Shown: piece after piece, positions 46,144 through 55,074 of the stretch
Numbering within the stretch: the stretch's first letter is position 1
Layout: each line of letters begins with the position of its first letter
Source: Microbacterium sulfonylureivorans
GTDB taxonomy: Bacteria > Actinomycetota > Actinomycetes > Actinomycetales > Microbacteriaceae
Length of the DNA: 64,000 bases
Assembly (NCBI RefSeq): GCF_003999995.1
Contig: NZ_RJAD01000001.1
Span: 2,083,599-2,147,598, forward strand
Direction of reading: 5' to 3'
Made by a program: the position numbers and the translations under genes
The notes under the pieces: generated by a model
Told to the model about the DNA's origin: nothing
The model's database searches: none
The model's input: only the letters and a program-made list of their open reading frames with translations

Positions 46144-46989
46144 ATGTCATCCTTTTCCAGCACCACCCACGCGGTGACGGCGACCGACGAAGACCGCGCA
46201 CTCAAGGCGAAGCACGCCGCGATGTGGGCCAGCGGAAGTTATCCCACCGTCGTCGACGAGGTCGTCCACTCCCTCGGCCGGATCCTGGTCGAGACGGTCG
46301 ACGTCCAGGCCGGGCAGCGCGTCCTCGACGTCGCCGCCGGCACGGGGACGTCCGCGATCCCGTCGGCCCGCCGTGGCGCAGAGGTCGTCGCGACGGACCT
46401 CACGCCCGAGCTCCTCGAGGTCGGCCGTGAACGGGCCCGGGCGGAGGGGATCGAGCTGGCGTGGCAGACGGTGGATGCCGAGGCCCTGCCCTTCGCCGAC
46501 GCCTCATTCGACGTCGTCATGTCGAGCATCGGCGTGATGTTCGCGCCACATCACGAACTGGCTGCGGACGAGCTCGTCCGCGTGTGCCGTCCCGGAGGGA
46601 CGATGGGAGTTCTGAGCTGGACCCCGGACGGGTTCATCGGACAGCTCTTCGCGACGATGAAGCCTTACGCGCCGGCGCCCCCTCCCGGTGCCTCACCCGC
46701 CCCGCTGTGGGGCAGCGTCGAGCACGTCCGGAAGCTGTTCGGCGACCGCGTCGACGAGTTCGTCGCACGCCAGCAGGCTCTGCAGGTCGACCGGTTCGGC
46801 ACCGGCGCGGAGTTCCGTGACTTCTTCAAGGCCCACTACGGCCCGACGATCGCGGTCTACCGCTTCATCGCCGGCGACGAGGACAAGGTCGCCGCGCTCG
46901 ACGCCGACATGGCCGCCCTCGGCGACCGGTTCTTCCAGGACGGCGTCATGCCGTGGGAGTACCTCATCGTCACGGCGAAGCGGCGGTAG
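46144..46989 (+). CDS. class I SAM-dependent methyltransferase
   Basis: 281 residues. Motif I VLDVAAGTGTSAIPSARRG (near residue 60), motif II VVATDLTPELLEVG, then DAEALPFADASFDVVMSSIG and VRVCRPGGTMGVLSW form a UbiE/Methyltransf_11 fold. The substrate is unknown. The ATG at 46144 follows AGGAGG at 46132-46137; an earlier in-frame start lacks such a site. It lies between a LuxR-hydrolase regulator and an aminotransferase. Confidence 0.9.
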   Translation: MSSFSSTTHAVTATDEDRALKAKHAAMWASGSYPTVVDEVVHSLGRILVETVDVQAGQRVLDVAAGTGTSAIPSARRGAEVVATDLTPELLEVGRERARAEGIELAWQTVDAEALPFADASFDVVMSSIGVMFAPHHELAADELVRVCRPGGTMGVLSWTPDGFIGQLFATMKPYAPAPPPGASPAPLWGSVEHVRKLFGDRVDEFVARQQALQVDRFGTGAEFRDFFKAHYGPTIAVYRFIAGDEDKVAALDADMAALGDRFFQDGVMPWEYLIVTAKRR

Positions 46990-47073
46990 GAGCTGTCATG
47001 CGACGAGTGGTTGACGGGTGCGGCGGGGCTTGGGAAGCTGTGGACGTCGCGGACGCGGCGCGGGGACGGGGTG

Positions 47074-48258
47074 ATGGCGATGGTGCTCTCTGATCGTGCA
47101 TCCGGCGCGAAAGCGGCCGTCGACACGGTGACGACGTTCCTTGCCCGGATCCAGGCGCTGGCCGATGACCCGGAGGCTCTGGATTTCACCTTCGGCAACC
47201 CGCACGAGATGGCTCTTCCCGGGCTTCCTACGGCCATGCGGGCTCAGCTTGAGCCGCGAACGGTCGACTGGTTCGCGTACAAGACGAGCGAGCGGAGCGC
47301 GCAGGAGGTGGTGGCAGCCGGGCTCGGGCAGGAACTCGGACTGCCGTTCGAGCCCGATGACATCGCGATGACGCAGGGCGCCTTCGGTGCGATCTCGCTC
47401 GCCTTCGCCCTGCTGGCGGATGCCGGCGACGAGGTCGTCATCCCGGTCCCGGGCTGGTTCTGCTACGAGCCGATGCTGATCGCGGCGAACCTCGTCGCCG
47501 TGCGCGCGCCCCTCGAGCCCGTCACGTTCGACCTGGACGTCGATGCGATCGCCCGAGCCATCACCTCGCGCACCCGGATCGTGATCGTCAACTCACCCGC
47601 CAATCCGACCGGGCGCGTCTACTCGAAGAGCGATTGGGACGCGCTCGCCGCCGTGCTGGAGGAGGCATCGCGCATCCACGGGCGCCGCATCTGGATCCTG
47701 TCGGACGAGCCGTACCGGCGCATCCGCTTCGACGGGGTCGAGTTCGCGAGCCCGGCCGGATCGTATCCCTGGACACTCATCGACTACAGCTACGGGAAGG
47801 TGCTCCTGGCCCCGGGGCAGCGGCTCGGCTACCTCGCGATCTCCCCGCAGGTTCCCTCCCCGGAGCGGGCCGAGCTGCGCGCCGCCCTGATGCCGCTGGG
47901 ACTGGCGATCGGCTGGGGCTTCCCGGACGCCGTCATGCAGTACTCCGTCCCCGCGCTCGAGACGCTCTCGCTCGACATGGCCGAGCTGACCCGCAAGCGC
48001 GACCGGCTCTACGGTGCGCTGTCGGATGCCGGGATCGAGGTCACCCGCCCGGAGGGCACGTTCTATCTCTGGGGCAGGGCGCCCGGAGGAGACGCGCAGG
48101 CGTTCTGCGACGCCCTGGTGGAGCGGGGCGTCTACGTCATGCCGGGCTCGCTCTTCGACCAGCCGCACCACTTCCGCATCTCGCTGACCGCGACCGGGAC
48201 GATGATCGATCGGGCGCTCCCGCACATCCTCTCCGTCGCCGCCGAGCTCGGCCTCTAG
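47074..48258 (+). CDS. pyridoxal-phosphate aminotransferase, class I/II
   Basis: 394 residues, fold type I. VNSPANPTGRVYSKSDWD and LSDEPYRRIRFDG mark the cofactor site; Lys242 (SYGKVLLAPGQRLGYLA) should form the aldimine. FRISLTATGTMID near the end holds the substrate-carboxylate Arg. The substrate may be aspartate or an unusual amino acid. GTG 47071, ATG 47074 and ATG 47080 are all in frame with only a G-rich run ahead, so the exact start is unsure. Confidence 0.88.
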   Translation: MAMVLSDRASGAKAAVDTVTTFLARIQALADDPEALDFTFGNPHEMALPGLPTAMRAQLEPRTVDWFAYKTSERSAQEVVAAGLGQELGLPFEPDDIAMTQGAFGAISLAFALLADAGDEVVIPVPGWFCYEPMLIAANLVAVRAPLEPVTFDLDVDAIARAITSRTRIVIVNSPANPTGRVYSKSDWDALAAVLEEASRIHGRRIWILSDEPYRRIRFDGVEFASPAGSYPWTLIDYSYGKVLLAPGQRLGYLAISPQVPSPERAELRAALMPLGLAIGWGFPDAVMQYSVPALETLSLDMAELTRKRDRLYGALSDAGIEVTRPEGTFYLWGRAPGGDAQAFCDALVERGVYVMPGSLFDQPHHFRISLTATGTMIDRALPHILSVAAELGL

Positions 48259-48333
48259 CACGCCGCCGGGTCGATCGCGACCCCGAGACCCGAGGATCGC
48301 CGCGTGCAAGAATTGCGATGAGCGGAGGTTGTG

Positions 48334-48654
48334 TTGGGGAAGCTGATCTATGGTGCGCCGACGTGGTCGATCGACTTCGAGGACCGCGAGCTCGCCCATC
48401 TGCGGATCGTGATCGTCACGAAGCTTCGTCGTGGCGAGGCCTTCTCCCTGTCCTGGGACTCCGACTCGTCCAGTGGGATGGGACGCAACTCCATCTGGCT
48501 GCACCAGGCGATCCCGTTGCAGTTCGTCTTCTTCGGCGGACGCGAGCCCACGCTCAACAGAGCGTGGGTCGAGGCCCTGATGGCGAAGGCGAACAGTGCC
48601 TCCGGCCTGGAGCTCGTCCCTGAACCTCAGCCCGATGAGAGCGCACGGCACTAG
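48334..48654 (+). CDS. Microbacteriaceae DUF7882-type small protein
   Basis: 106 residues. It starts (M)GKLIYGAPTWSIDFEDRELA and has SIWLHQAIPLQFVFFGGREP; I recognise this as a small family common in Microbacteriaceae, sometimes mislabelled ATP-dependent DNA ligase, with no known function. TTG 48334 is preferred over GTG 48331 because it is 5 nt from GGAGG and gives the family start. It is soluble and beta-rich. It lies 42 nt before another small gene, probably in one transcript. Confidence 0.8.
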   Translation: MGKLIYGAPTWSIDFEDRELAHLRIVIVTKLRRGEAFSLSWDSDSSSGMGRNSIWLHQAIPLQFVFFGGREPTLNRAWVEALMAKANSASGLELVPEPQPDESARH

Positions 48655-48696
48655 ACCCGACGCGGCCGCGATCGCGCCGCTGAGAAGGAGCAGGAC

Positions 48697-48954
48697 ATGA
48701 CTGTGGTGAACCGGCTGACCGTCGACGGGCGCGACTACTTCCTGCCCGATCCGGTCACCGAGCTGCGGGAGAAGATCCTCGAGGCCATCCGGTCCGGCGG
48801 CGGATACGTCAACATCCCTCCACTGCGTTCCGGGCCGGGCATCGACATCCTGTTCTCGCCGGGAATGCCCGTGACGTGGACGCAGATCGACGTCGGCGGA
48901 GATTCGACCGAAGAAGAGGAAGAGTTCGCGCCGACCGACTTCCCCGACCTCTGA
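48697..48954 (+). CDS. small acidic protein of unknown function
   Basis: 85 residues. No family recognised. The N-terminal half, RLTVDGRDYFLPDPVTELRE, looks like an alpha/beta nucleus; the C-terminus is very acidic (STEEEEEFAPTDFPDL). ATG 48697 follows a GAAGGAGCAGGA ribosome site. It is probably co-transcribed with the DUF7882-type gene and ends 9 nt before the convergent EAL gene. Confidence 0.75.
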   Translation: MTVVNRLTVDGRDYFLPDPVTELREKILEAIRSGGGYVNIPPLRSGPGIDILFSPGMPVTWTQIDVGGDSTEEEEEFAPTDFPDL

Positions 48955-48963
48955 TCCCGAGCG

Positions 48964-49749
48964 TCACGACGCCATGAGGGCGTCGAGCTCGCCGAAGGGC
49001 ATCGGCCGTCCGAGCAGATAGCCCTGCGCGCGGTCGCAGCCGAGTTCCCTCGCGCGGTCGAGGTGCTCCTGCGTCTCGATGCCCTCGGCCACGACGCGAA
49101 GGTCGCGATGCCGCGCCGTCTGCAGGGCGGACACCAGATGCGCCGGCGGCTCGGACGCCACGGCATGGATCAGGGACCGGTCCAGCTTCACCTCCGTGAC
49201 CGGGAGCCGTTCGAGAGCCGCCGGAGAGGCATGCCCGGTGCCGAAGTCGTCCAGCGCGATGCCGACGCCCCGCCGGCGGAGTCGCTCGAGCTGTTCTCCG
49301 ATGCCGTCGAGATCACCGAGCGGCCGCGACTCCGTGATCTCGAGCGTGAGCGAACCTGGAGCGACGGCCCGCTGCGCGAGCCGGGCGGTCAGGTGCTCGA
49401 CGAACTCGTCCGTCACCAGCTGCACGGGAGAGACGTTCACCGCCACTTCGACGGGAAGACCCCTCGCCTGCCAGGTCTCGGCCGCATCGAGGCCCTCGTC
49501 CAGCACGAACCGGCCGATCGCGTCGATCGCGCCGATCTCCTCCGACAACGGGATGAACACGTCCGGATCCACGAGCCCGTGACGCGGGTGCAGCCAGCGG
49601 CACAGCACCTCGGCGGCGACGATGGCACCGGAGGCGAGGTCGATCTGGGGCTGGAAGGCGGCGAAGAGCTCCTCGCGATGGAGCGCGCCCATGAGGTCCG
49701 ATGCGAGCTCTCCGTCCACGATCACCACCATGCCAGTCAGTACCACCAT
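48964..49749 (-). CDS. EAL-domain cyclic-di-GMP phosphodiesterase
   Basis: 261 residues, almost only the EAL domain. The catalytic set appears complete: EVLCR (E47, the ExLxR motif), NVSPVQL, EITES, DDFGTG, VKLDRSLI, AEGIET and QGYLLGRPMP. It should linearise c-di-GMP to pGpG. There is no sensory domain and no membrane segment. The start is uncertain (ATG 49749 or 49731, neither with a good ribosome site). It is divergent from an RsbQ-like hydrolase gene whose operon partner is a diguanylate cyclase, so synthesis and breakdown are encoded back to back. Confidence 0.9.
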   Translation of the reverse strand: MVVLTGMVVIVDGELASDLMGALHREELFAAFQPQIDLASGAIVAAEVLCRWLHPRHGLVDPDVFIPLSEEIGAIDAIGRFVLDEGLDAAETWQARGLPVEVAVNVSPVQLVTDEFVEHLTARLAQRAVAPGSLTLEITESRPLGDLDGIGEQLERLRRRGVGIALDDFGTGHASPAALERLPVTEVKLDRSLIHAVASEPPAHLVSALQTARHRDLRVVAEGIETQEHLDRARELGCDRAQGYLLGRPMPFGELDALMAS

Positions 49750-49888
49750 GGCGCGCGAGACAACCCGGTCCGCGTCCGACCCGAAGGGCGTATAGTGCGC
49801 ACTTTCGTCCTCGCATGCCGCAGATCGTCGGCGATCACTTACGATCGACCGAGCGCGCGTGCCTGACGCACGCAAAACAGGAGCACCG

Positions 49889-50701
49889 ATGGCATCCCCC
49901 CGGACACCGGATCCCCTGCGTCGCAACAACGTCGTTGTGACCGGCGACCCCGACGGACGCGTTATGGTGTTCGCGCACGGCTTCGGCTGCAGCCAAGCGG
50001 CGTGGGACCTCGTCGCCCCCCACTTCGAACGCGACTACAAGGTGGTGCTCTTCGACCACGTCGGCGCCGGCGATTCCGACGTGTCCGCCTACGATCGCGG
50101 CAAGTACGACTCGCTCGACGGGTACGCCGATGACGTGCTCGAGATCCTCGACGCGCTCGACGTGCACGACGTCGTGTTCGTCGGCCACTCCGTCAGCGCC
50201 ATGATCGGGGTCCTCGCGGCCAACCGCGAACCGGCCCGGTTCGGCGATCTGATCCTGATCGGCCCGTCCCCGCGCTACACGAACGACGGCGCCTACCACG
50301 GGGGCTTCGAGCCCGAAGACATCGCTGCGCTCCTCGACGCGCTGGACGCCAACTACCTGGGATGGTCGAGCGCGACGGCCCCGATGATCATGGGGAACGC
50401 TGACCGGCCCGAGCTCGGCGCGCGTCTGGTCGCCAGCTTCTGCAGCATGGACCCGGCCATCGCGCGCCACTTCGCGCACGTGACGTTCCTCTCCGACAAC
50501 CGCACCGATCTCGGCGAGGTCTCCGTGCCGACGCTGGTGGTGCAGAGCAGCGCCGATGCGATCGCGCCCGACGAGGTCGGGCGCTACGTCCACCAGGCGA
50601 TTCCCGGGAGCCGCCTGGCGACCCTGCAGACGACCGGTCACGTGCCGATCCTCTCCGGACCGGACGAGGTCGTCGCCGAGATGCGGAGCTACCTCTCGTG
50701 A
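49889..50701 (+). CDS. RsbQ-like alpha/beta hydrolase (sensor type)
   Basis: 270 residues. RsbQ/KAI2/D14 family features: FAHGFGCSQAAWDLVAPHFE, YDSLDGYADDVLEILDALD and VGHSVSAMIGVLA. The triad is Ser101, Asp223, His251, all present. In Bacillus, RsbQ activates the PAS phosphatase RsbP in energy stress. Here the following gene, overlapping by GTGA, also begins with a PAS domain but ends in GGDEF. ATG 49889 follows CAGGAG by 5 nt; the earlier GTG 49859 lacks one. It probably binds and transforms a small ligand and signals to its partner. Confidence 0.9.
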   Translation: MASPRTPDPLRRNNVVVTGDPDGRVMVFAHGFGCSQAAWDLVAPHFERDYKVVLFDHVGAGDSDVSAYDRGKYDSLDGYADDVLEILDALDVHDVVFVGHSVSAMIGVLAANREPARFGDLILIGPSPRYTNDGAYHGGFEPEDIAALLDALDANYLGWSSATAPMIMGNADRPELGARLVASFCSMDPAIARHFAHVTFLSDNRTDLGEVSVPTLVVQSSADAIAPDEVGRYVHQAIPGSRLATLQTTGHVPILSGPDEVVAEMRSYLS

Positions 50702-52077
50702 CGAGCTCTGAAGACCGCTGGTTCCGCCTCGCTCCGTGCGGCCTCATCGCGGTGTCCCTCGACGGGGTCGTCGCCGAAGTCAACGACACGTTCCTCAGCT
50801 GGACGGGGTACGACCGCGACGAAGTCGTCGGTCGTCCGTTCGTCTCGATCCTCGACGCCGGAACCCGCCTGTTCTACGAGACCCGCCATCTTCAGATCGT
50901 CCACCTGGGCGGGACGATCAACGAGGTCGCGCTCACCCTGACGTGCGCGAACGGCTCGAAGCTGCCGGTGCTCGTCAACGCCGCGATCGATCAGGAGTCA
51001 CAGCTCGTGCGAAGCGCGGTCTTCAACGCGAGCGAGCGGCTGCAGTACGAGGCCGAGCTTCTCCATGCGCGGAAGTCCGCGGAGTCCTCGGAGGCGCGCG
51101 TCCGCATCCTCCAGGACAGCTCGAGCACCTTCGGGGTGAGTGCCAGCGACGTCGATGTCGCCCAGTCGTTCGTCGACGTCGCGCGCGAGGCATTCACGGC
51201 GCGGGAGGCCGCCGTGCTGCTGCTCGACGAGAACGGCGAGCTCCAGCTCGTGGCGGGCGTCAACCCGCTCGCCGGCCGGACCGCGCCCGTCCTCTCGCTG
51301 CGGAACACCCCGCGCGTGACGGTCGTCGAGGAGCAGAGCGCTCGCGACGAGTATCCGGAGCTGGCGGCCGCGATGCGGGAGATCCGCCTGGCGTCACTGA
51401 GCATCACCCCGCTCCTCGCCGAGGGCGAGCGCCTCGGCATCCTCGTCTGCTTCTTCGGCCGCCGCGACGAGTTCGACGATCACTTCTTCGACCTGCAGAA
51501 GGCTCTGGGGCGCCAGGCATCCCAGACCTTCGTGCGTGTTCGCCTGCAGCGGCAGCTCGCCTACCTCGCGCTGCACGACCAGCTGACCGGCGTCGCCAAC
51601 CGCCAGCTCCTGCAGCAGAGCCTCGACGACGCGATCGGGCGCGCGGCCGATACCGGCGAGCCCCTCGCCGTGCTGTTCCTGGACGTCGACGGGTTCAAGG
51701 AGATCAACGACCAGTTCGGTCACGCGACCGGCGACGCCGTCCTGGTGGAGATCGCCGACAGGCTGCGGCAGGGCGTGCGAGCCGACGATGTCGTGGGGCG
51801 CATCGGAGGCGACGAGTTCGTCGCGATCTGCGGCAGCGCCGACGCGGGGGCCGCGGCATCCATCGCGCGTCGCATCCTCGACATCACCCACGCGCCGATC
51901 GCGGTCAGCGCCGGTGTCATCTCCGCCTCCGTCAGTGTCGGAGTCTCCCTCTATCGCCCCGGCGTCGATCAGCAGCCGACCGGCGAGAACCTGCTCATCC
52001 GGGCCGACGGGGCGATGTACGACTCGAAGGGCGCCGGAAAGAACCGCGTCACGCTCGAGTCCTCGGCATCCGGCTAG
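50698..52077 (+). CDS. PAS-GAF-GGDEF diguanylate cyclase
   Basis: 459 residues, cytosolic. A PAS domain spans ~5-115 (APCGLIAVSLDGVVAEVNDT), a GAF domain ~140-280 (AREAAVLLLDENGELQLVAG) and a GGDEF domain ~295-455. The active site GGDEF is at 370-374 and the inhibitory-site RxxD (RADD) at 361-364, so it should make c-di-GMP with product inhibition. It overlaps the RsbQ-like gene, paralleling the RsbQ-RsbP(PAS) pair of Bacillus but with a cyclase in place of a PP2C phosphatase. This is the strongest signal-output prediction of the region. Confidence 0.93.
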   Translation: MTSSEDRWFRLAPCGLIAVSLDGVVAEVNDTFLSWTGYDRDEVVGRPFVSILDAGTRLFYETRHLQIVHLGGTINEVALTLTCANGSKLPVLVNAAIDQESQLVRSAVFNASERLQYEAELLHARKSAESSEARVRILQDSSSTFGVSASDVDVAQSFVDVAREAFTAREAAVLLLDENGELQLVAGVNPLAGRTAPVLSLRNTPRVTVVEEQSARDEYPELAAAMREIRLASLSITPLLAEGERLGILVCFFGRRDEFDDHFFDLQKALGRQASQTFVRVRLQRQLAYLALHDQLTGVANRQLLQQSLDDAIGRAADTGEPLAVLFLDVDGFKEINDQFGHATGDAVLVEIADRLRQGVRADDVVGRIGGDEFVAICGSADAGAAASIARRILDITHAPIAVSAGVISASVSVGVSLYRPGVDQQPTGENLLIRADGAMYDSKGAGKNRVTLESSASG

Positions 52078-52105
52078 ACGCCGCGCGCCGGGCGCGAGCC
52101 TGTGG

Positions 52106-53095
52106 TCAGGGCAGCGCCTCGTGGACGTCTCGGGCGCGCAAGGTGCGGTACGCCGCCACCGGGTGAGTCGCCAGCACGATCTTCCCGCGGGCGTGAAGGC
52201 GGTCGAGATCCTCGAACGCCTCGACGATGTCGGCCAGCGGGTAGAGGCCGGACACCAGAAGCCGGAACGCGCCCAGCTGAGCGAGATGCGCGAGTCGCTG
52301 GAGCTGCGTGGTGCCGCTCCGCACGCTGTCGGGGTCTTCCCGGAGCAGCGCGACCTCGACGTCGCGTCGATCGGCGCTCGACCGGTAGCGTCCGTCCGGC
52401 ACACCGAGTTCGACGGCGAGGCCCTCGCCGTCCTTTCCGAAGTTGTCGATGAAGGCGGTCACCGGCCCATGGGCCACGTGCCTGATGCGGTCGGCGATCC
52501 CATCCCCGTACTTGACGGGGATGATGCCGAGCTGGCGGAGATAGTCGAAGTTCCGATCGCCGCACGTTCCGATGACCCGCGCGCCCCAATGCTTGGCCAG
52601 CTGCGCCTCGATGCTGCCGACGCCGCCGGCGGCGGCGGAGATGACGATGGTGTCGTCGTGGCCGATCCGCAGCTCGTCGAGGGTCGTCAGCGCCGTACCG
52701 CCGGCGAGGAACATCCCTCCGGCGAGCTCCCACGAGAGGTTTCGCGGCTTCACGACCAACGACGCGACGGAGACGTTGACGTGGGTGGCGTGGGCCCCGC
52801 TCCTGACGTGCCCGATGACCTCGGATCCGCGGTGGAGCGCGGTCACGCCGGGGCCGCATGCCACGACGATTCCCGCGAAGTCGGATCCGGACGATCGCGG
52901 CCACGGGTCGTCGGCCCATGCCTGCTCGACGCCGCGGCGGATCAGCGCATCCATGTGGTTGACCCCCGCGCACACGATCTCCACCGTCACCTCGTTCGGT
53001 CCGGGCGCACTCAGCACCCGGGTCCGCTGCTCCAGGACCGTGGCATCCCCGTGCCGGTCGTACTGATAGCCGACGACCTCGATCGATCTGGTCAC
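52106..53095 (-). CDS. quinone-oxidoreductase-like NADP(H)-dependent dehydrogenase (MDR family)
   Basis: 329 residues. GroES-like N-domain (VCAGVNHMDALIRRGVEQ) and Rossmann domain with AAAGGVGSIEAQLAKHWGA, an NADP-binding variant. The zinc ligands of alcohol dehydrogenases are missing, so it belongs to the zinc-free quinone oxidoreductase branch. The substrate may be an enone or quinone. The GTG at 53095 follows GGAGGC by 6 nt; the longer ATG 53131 has no ribosome site. Confidence 0.88.
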   Translation of the reverse strand: MTRSIEVVGYQYDRHGDATVLEQRTRVLSAPGPNEVTVEIVCAGVNHMDALIRRGVEQAWADDPWPRSSGSDFAGIVVACGPGVTALHRGSEVIGHVRSGAHATHVNVSVASLVVKPRNLSWELAGGMFLAGGTALTTLDELRIGHDDTIVISAAAGGVGSIEAQLAKHWGARVIGTCGDRNFDYLRQLGIIPVKYGDGIADRIRHVAHGPVTAFIDNFGKDGEGLAVELGVPDGRYRSSADRRDVEVALLREDPDSVRSGTTQLQRLAHLAQLGAFRLLVSGLYPLADIVEAFEDLDRLHARGKIVLATHPVAAYRTLRARDVHEALP

Positions 53096-53336
53096 GATGG
53101 GCCTCCCTGGGGAGCCGACCTCGGTGACCATCGGTCAATGGTCCTGCGTTCGCGGGGTCGAGCTTCACAGGGTTATTCCCCGCAGGCGCTCACGGCAGAT
53201 GCACCTGAAGAGCGTCCGGGATGCCCCGCCGGGCGCCGGTTCGAATCACGAGCTGAATCCAAATCGTCGCCGGCGGCGGAATAACTCGAGGGAAGAGCGC
53301 CTTCCACCTTCCAACCCTTCGAGACAGGAGCGCCGG

Positions 53337-54008
53337 ATGCGACAGTTCGACGTGAGCTCCACAGCGGTGCACCCCGCGGCGCAGCAGCGAACCGCCGTCA
53401 CCATCCCCCTGCACTTCTCCGACGGCTTTGAAGCCATCGGACGGGTGGTCACGTTCCACGGGCTCGTCGATCAGGCGGAGCATCTGCTGCTCGCGTTCGG
53501 GAGTGCGGTGGATCCCGAGACGCAGGACGTCACGCCGGGCGATCGACCGCTGGTCCGGCTCCACAGCGAGTGCCTGACCGGCGACGTCTTCGGATCGCAG
53601 CGATGCGACTGCGGACCGCAGCTGCGCGAGGCGGTGGAGCGCCTCTCGGAAGAGGGCGGCATCCTGCTCTACCTGCGCCAGGAGGGGAGAGGCATCGGCC
53701 TCTACTCCAAGCTCGACGCGTACGCCCTCCAGGACGACGGGCTCGACACTTTCGAGGCGAACACCGTGCTCGGCCACGGGGAGGACGAACGGGACTACGC
53801 GGCGGCCGCCCAGATGCTCCGATCGGTGGGCGTCGACAGCGTGAGGCTCCTCACCAACAACCCCGACAAGGCGGCGCAGCTCGCGGAGCTGGGGATCGCG
53901 GTAGACGAGATCGTCCGCACCGGGGTGCACGTGACTGCCGCCAACGCCCGCTACCTGCGCGCGAAGCGCGACCACACGGGGCACCTGATCGACTTCCCGG
54001 CGGCATGA
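53337..54008 (+). CDS. ribA: GTP cyclohydrolase II
   Basis: 223 residues. It opens GTP, releasing formate and pyrophosphate, the first step of riboflavin synthesis. Zn ligands Cys79, Cys90 and Cys92 (SECLTGDVFGSQRCDCG), RQEGRGIGLYSKLDAYALQD and LLTNNPDKAAQL are intact. It is a stand-alone RibA without the DHBP synthase (RibB) part, far from other rib genes, so may be a second copy or serve a specialised flavin/deazaflavin-like path. The ribosome site is ACAGGAG. Convergent with phzF. Confidence 0.9.
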   Translation: MRQFDVSSTAVHPAAQQRTAVTIPLHFSDGFEAIGRVVTFHGLVDQAEHLLLAFGSAVDPETQDVTPGDRPLVRLHSECLTGDVFGSQRCDCGPQLREAVERLSEEGGILLYLRQEGRGIGLYSKLDAYALQDDGLDTFEANTVLGHGEDERDYAAAAQMLRSVGVDSVRLLTNNPDKAAQLAELGIAVDEIVRTGVHVTAANARYLRAKRDHTGHLIDFPAA

Positions 54009-54011
54009 CCG

Positions 54012-54896
54012 TCAGAGGCGGAGCACTCCCTCGGCGACGACGAGTCCGGAACCGGACAGCTCCACGCGGTCTTCGTCGACCGTGACCTCGAGCGTGCTGG
54101 ACCGGCCCATCGCACGGCCCTGCTCGATGCGGACGGCCCGGCCGCTCTCCACGATGCCGTCGCGCACCAGCAGCACGGCGAGAGGCCCCGCGGCGGTGCC
54201 CGTCGCCGGGTCCTCGACGATGCCGACCGTCGGATTGAAGAATCGCGAGTACGCGTGGCTCGGGTCATCGACAGCCTCGGTGGAGTAGACGTAGCACCCC
54301 TCCGCGCCGGCCGCGGCGAGCAGTGCCCTCAGCCGAGCGGTGTCCGGCACCGCCCGGTCGACGGCGTCCCGTGTGCGCAGCGATACGAGCAGGTGCTCGG
54401 CTCCGGTCGACACGACTTCGGACGGCCGGCCAGGGGTGAGGTCATCGGTCGAGAGACCCAGCGCCTCGGAGAGCGCGGCGTGATCCGACGTCGCGTTCAG
54501 GAACCTCGGTCGCCCTTGTCTCATCGTCACCAGGACGCGGCCGTCGTCCGAACGCCCGACGCGGACCGGGAGCACCTCGGCGCCGATCTGCTGAGCGAAC
54601 TCGCCCCTTTCGGCGGCCAGCAGGCCGGCTTCGGCGAGCCAGATCCACGCGCCCATCGCGTTGTGCCCGGCCCCGAGCACCTCGACGCCGCCGACGGTGA
54701 AGGAGCGCAGGCGGTGATCGGCACCGGGGAGAGTCGGCGCCATGAGGAAGGTCGTCTCCGACTGGTTGAACTCCTTGGTGATCGTCCGCATCAGATCCTC
54801 GTCCAGGGCGTCGGCATCCGGCACCAGTGCGAGCGGGTTTCCCGTCAGCGCACGCTCGGCGAAGACATCCACCCAGAAGAAGGGAACGTCGACCAT
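54012..54896 (-). CDS. PhzF-family isomerase/epimerase-like protein
   Basis: 294 residues, diaminopimelate-epimerase fold. VDVFAERALTGNPLALV, the catalytic Glu47 (FNQSETTFL) and EDPATGTAAGPLAV are family signatures. PhzF isomerises a phenazine precursor, but most homologues have unknown substrates and no phenazine genes are nearby. ATG 54896 follows AGGAGG by 5 nt. Its end is 3 nt from ribA. Confidence 0.9.
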   Translation of the reverse strand: MVDVPFFWVDVFAERALTGNPLALVPDADALDEDLMRTITKEFNQSETTFLMAPTLPGADHRLRSFTVGGVEVLGAGHNAMGAWIWLAEAGLLAAERGEFAQQIGAEVLPVRVGRSDDGRVLVTMRQGRPRFLNATSDHAALSEALGLSTDDLTPGRPSEVVSTGAEHLLVSLRTRDAVDRAVPDTARLRALLAAAGAEGCYVYSTEAVDDPSHAYSRFFNPTVGIVEDPATGTAAGPLAVLLVRDGIVESGRAVRIEQGRAMGRSSTLEVTVDEDRVELSGSGLVVAEGVLRL

Positions 54897-55074
54897 CGGT
54901 CCTCCTGCATCCTGCTCCCGCACCGCCGCGGGGCCCTCGGTCCCTCGATCGTGCCAGCGAACCCGTCGTTCCGGTACCGATGTCCTTGTGAGCGCCCCGC
55001 AAGCCGGATTGAATTGGCCCGGTTGCCAGCGGCGCCGACTCGGCGCGGGGCAGACCCGAACACGGAAGGATCTG

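Noticed and set aside
53228..53260. GGTTCGAATC, a T-loop-like sequence that could mark a tRNA
   Set aside because: The flanking bases do not form a T-stem, and no acceptor or anticodon arm can be drawn around it.
53096..53336. FMN riboswitch upstream of ribA
   Set aside because: I cannot find the conserved RFN core segments, and the gene is a lone ribA.
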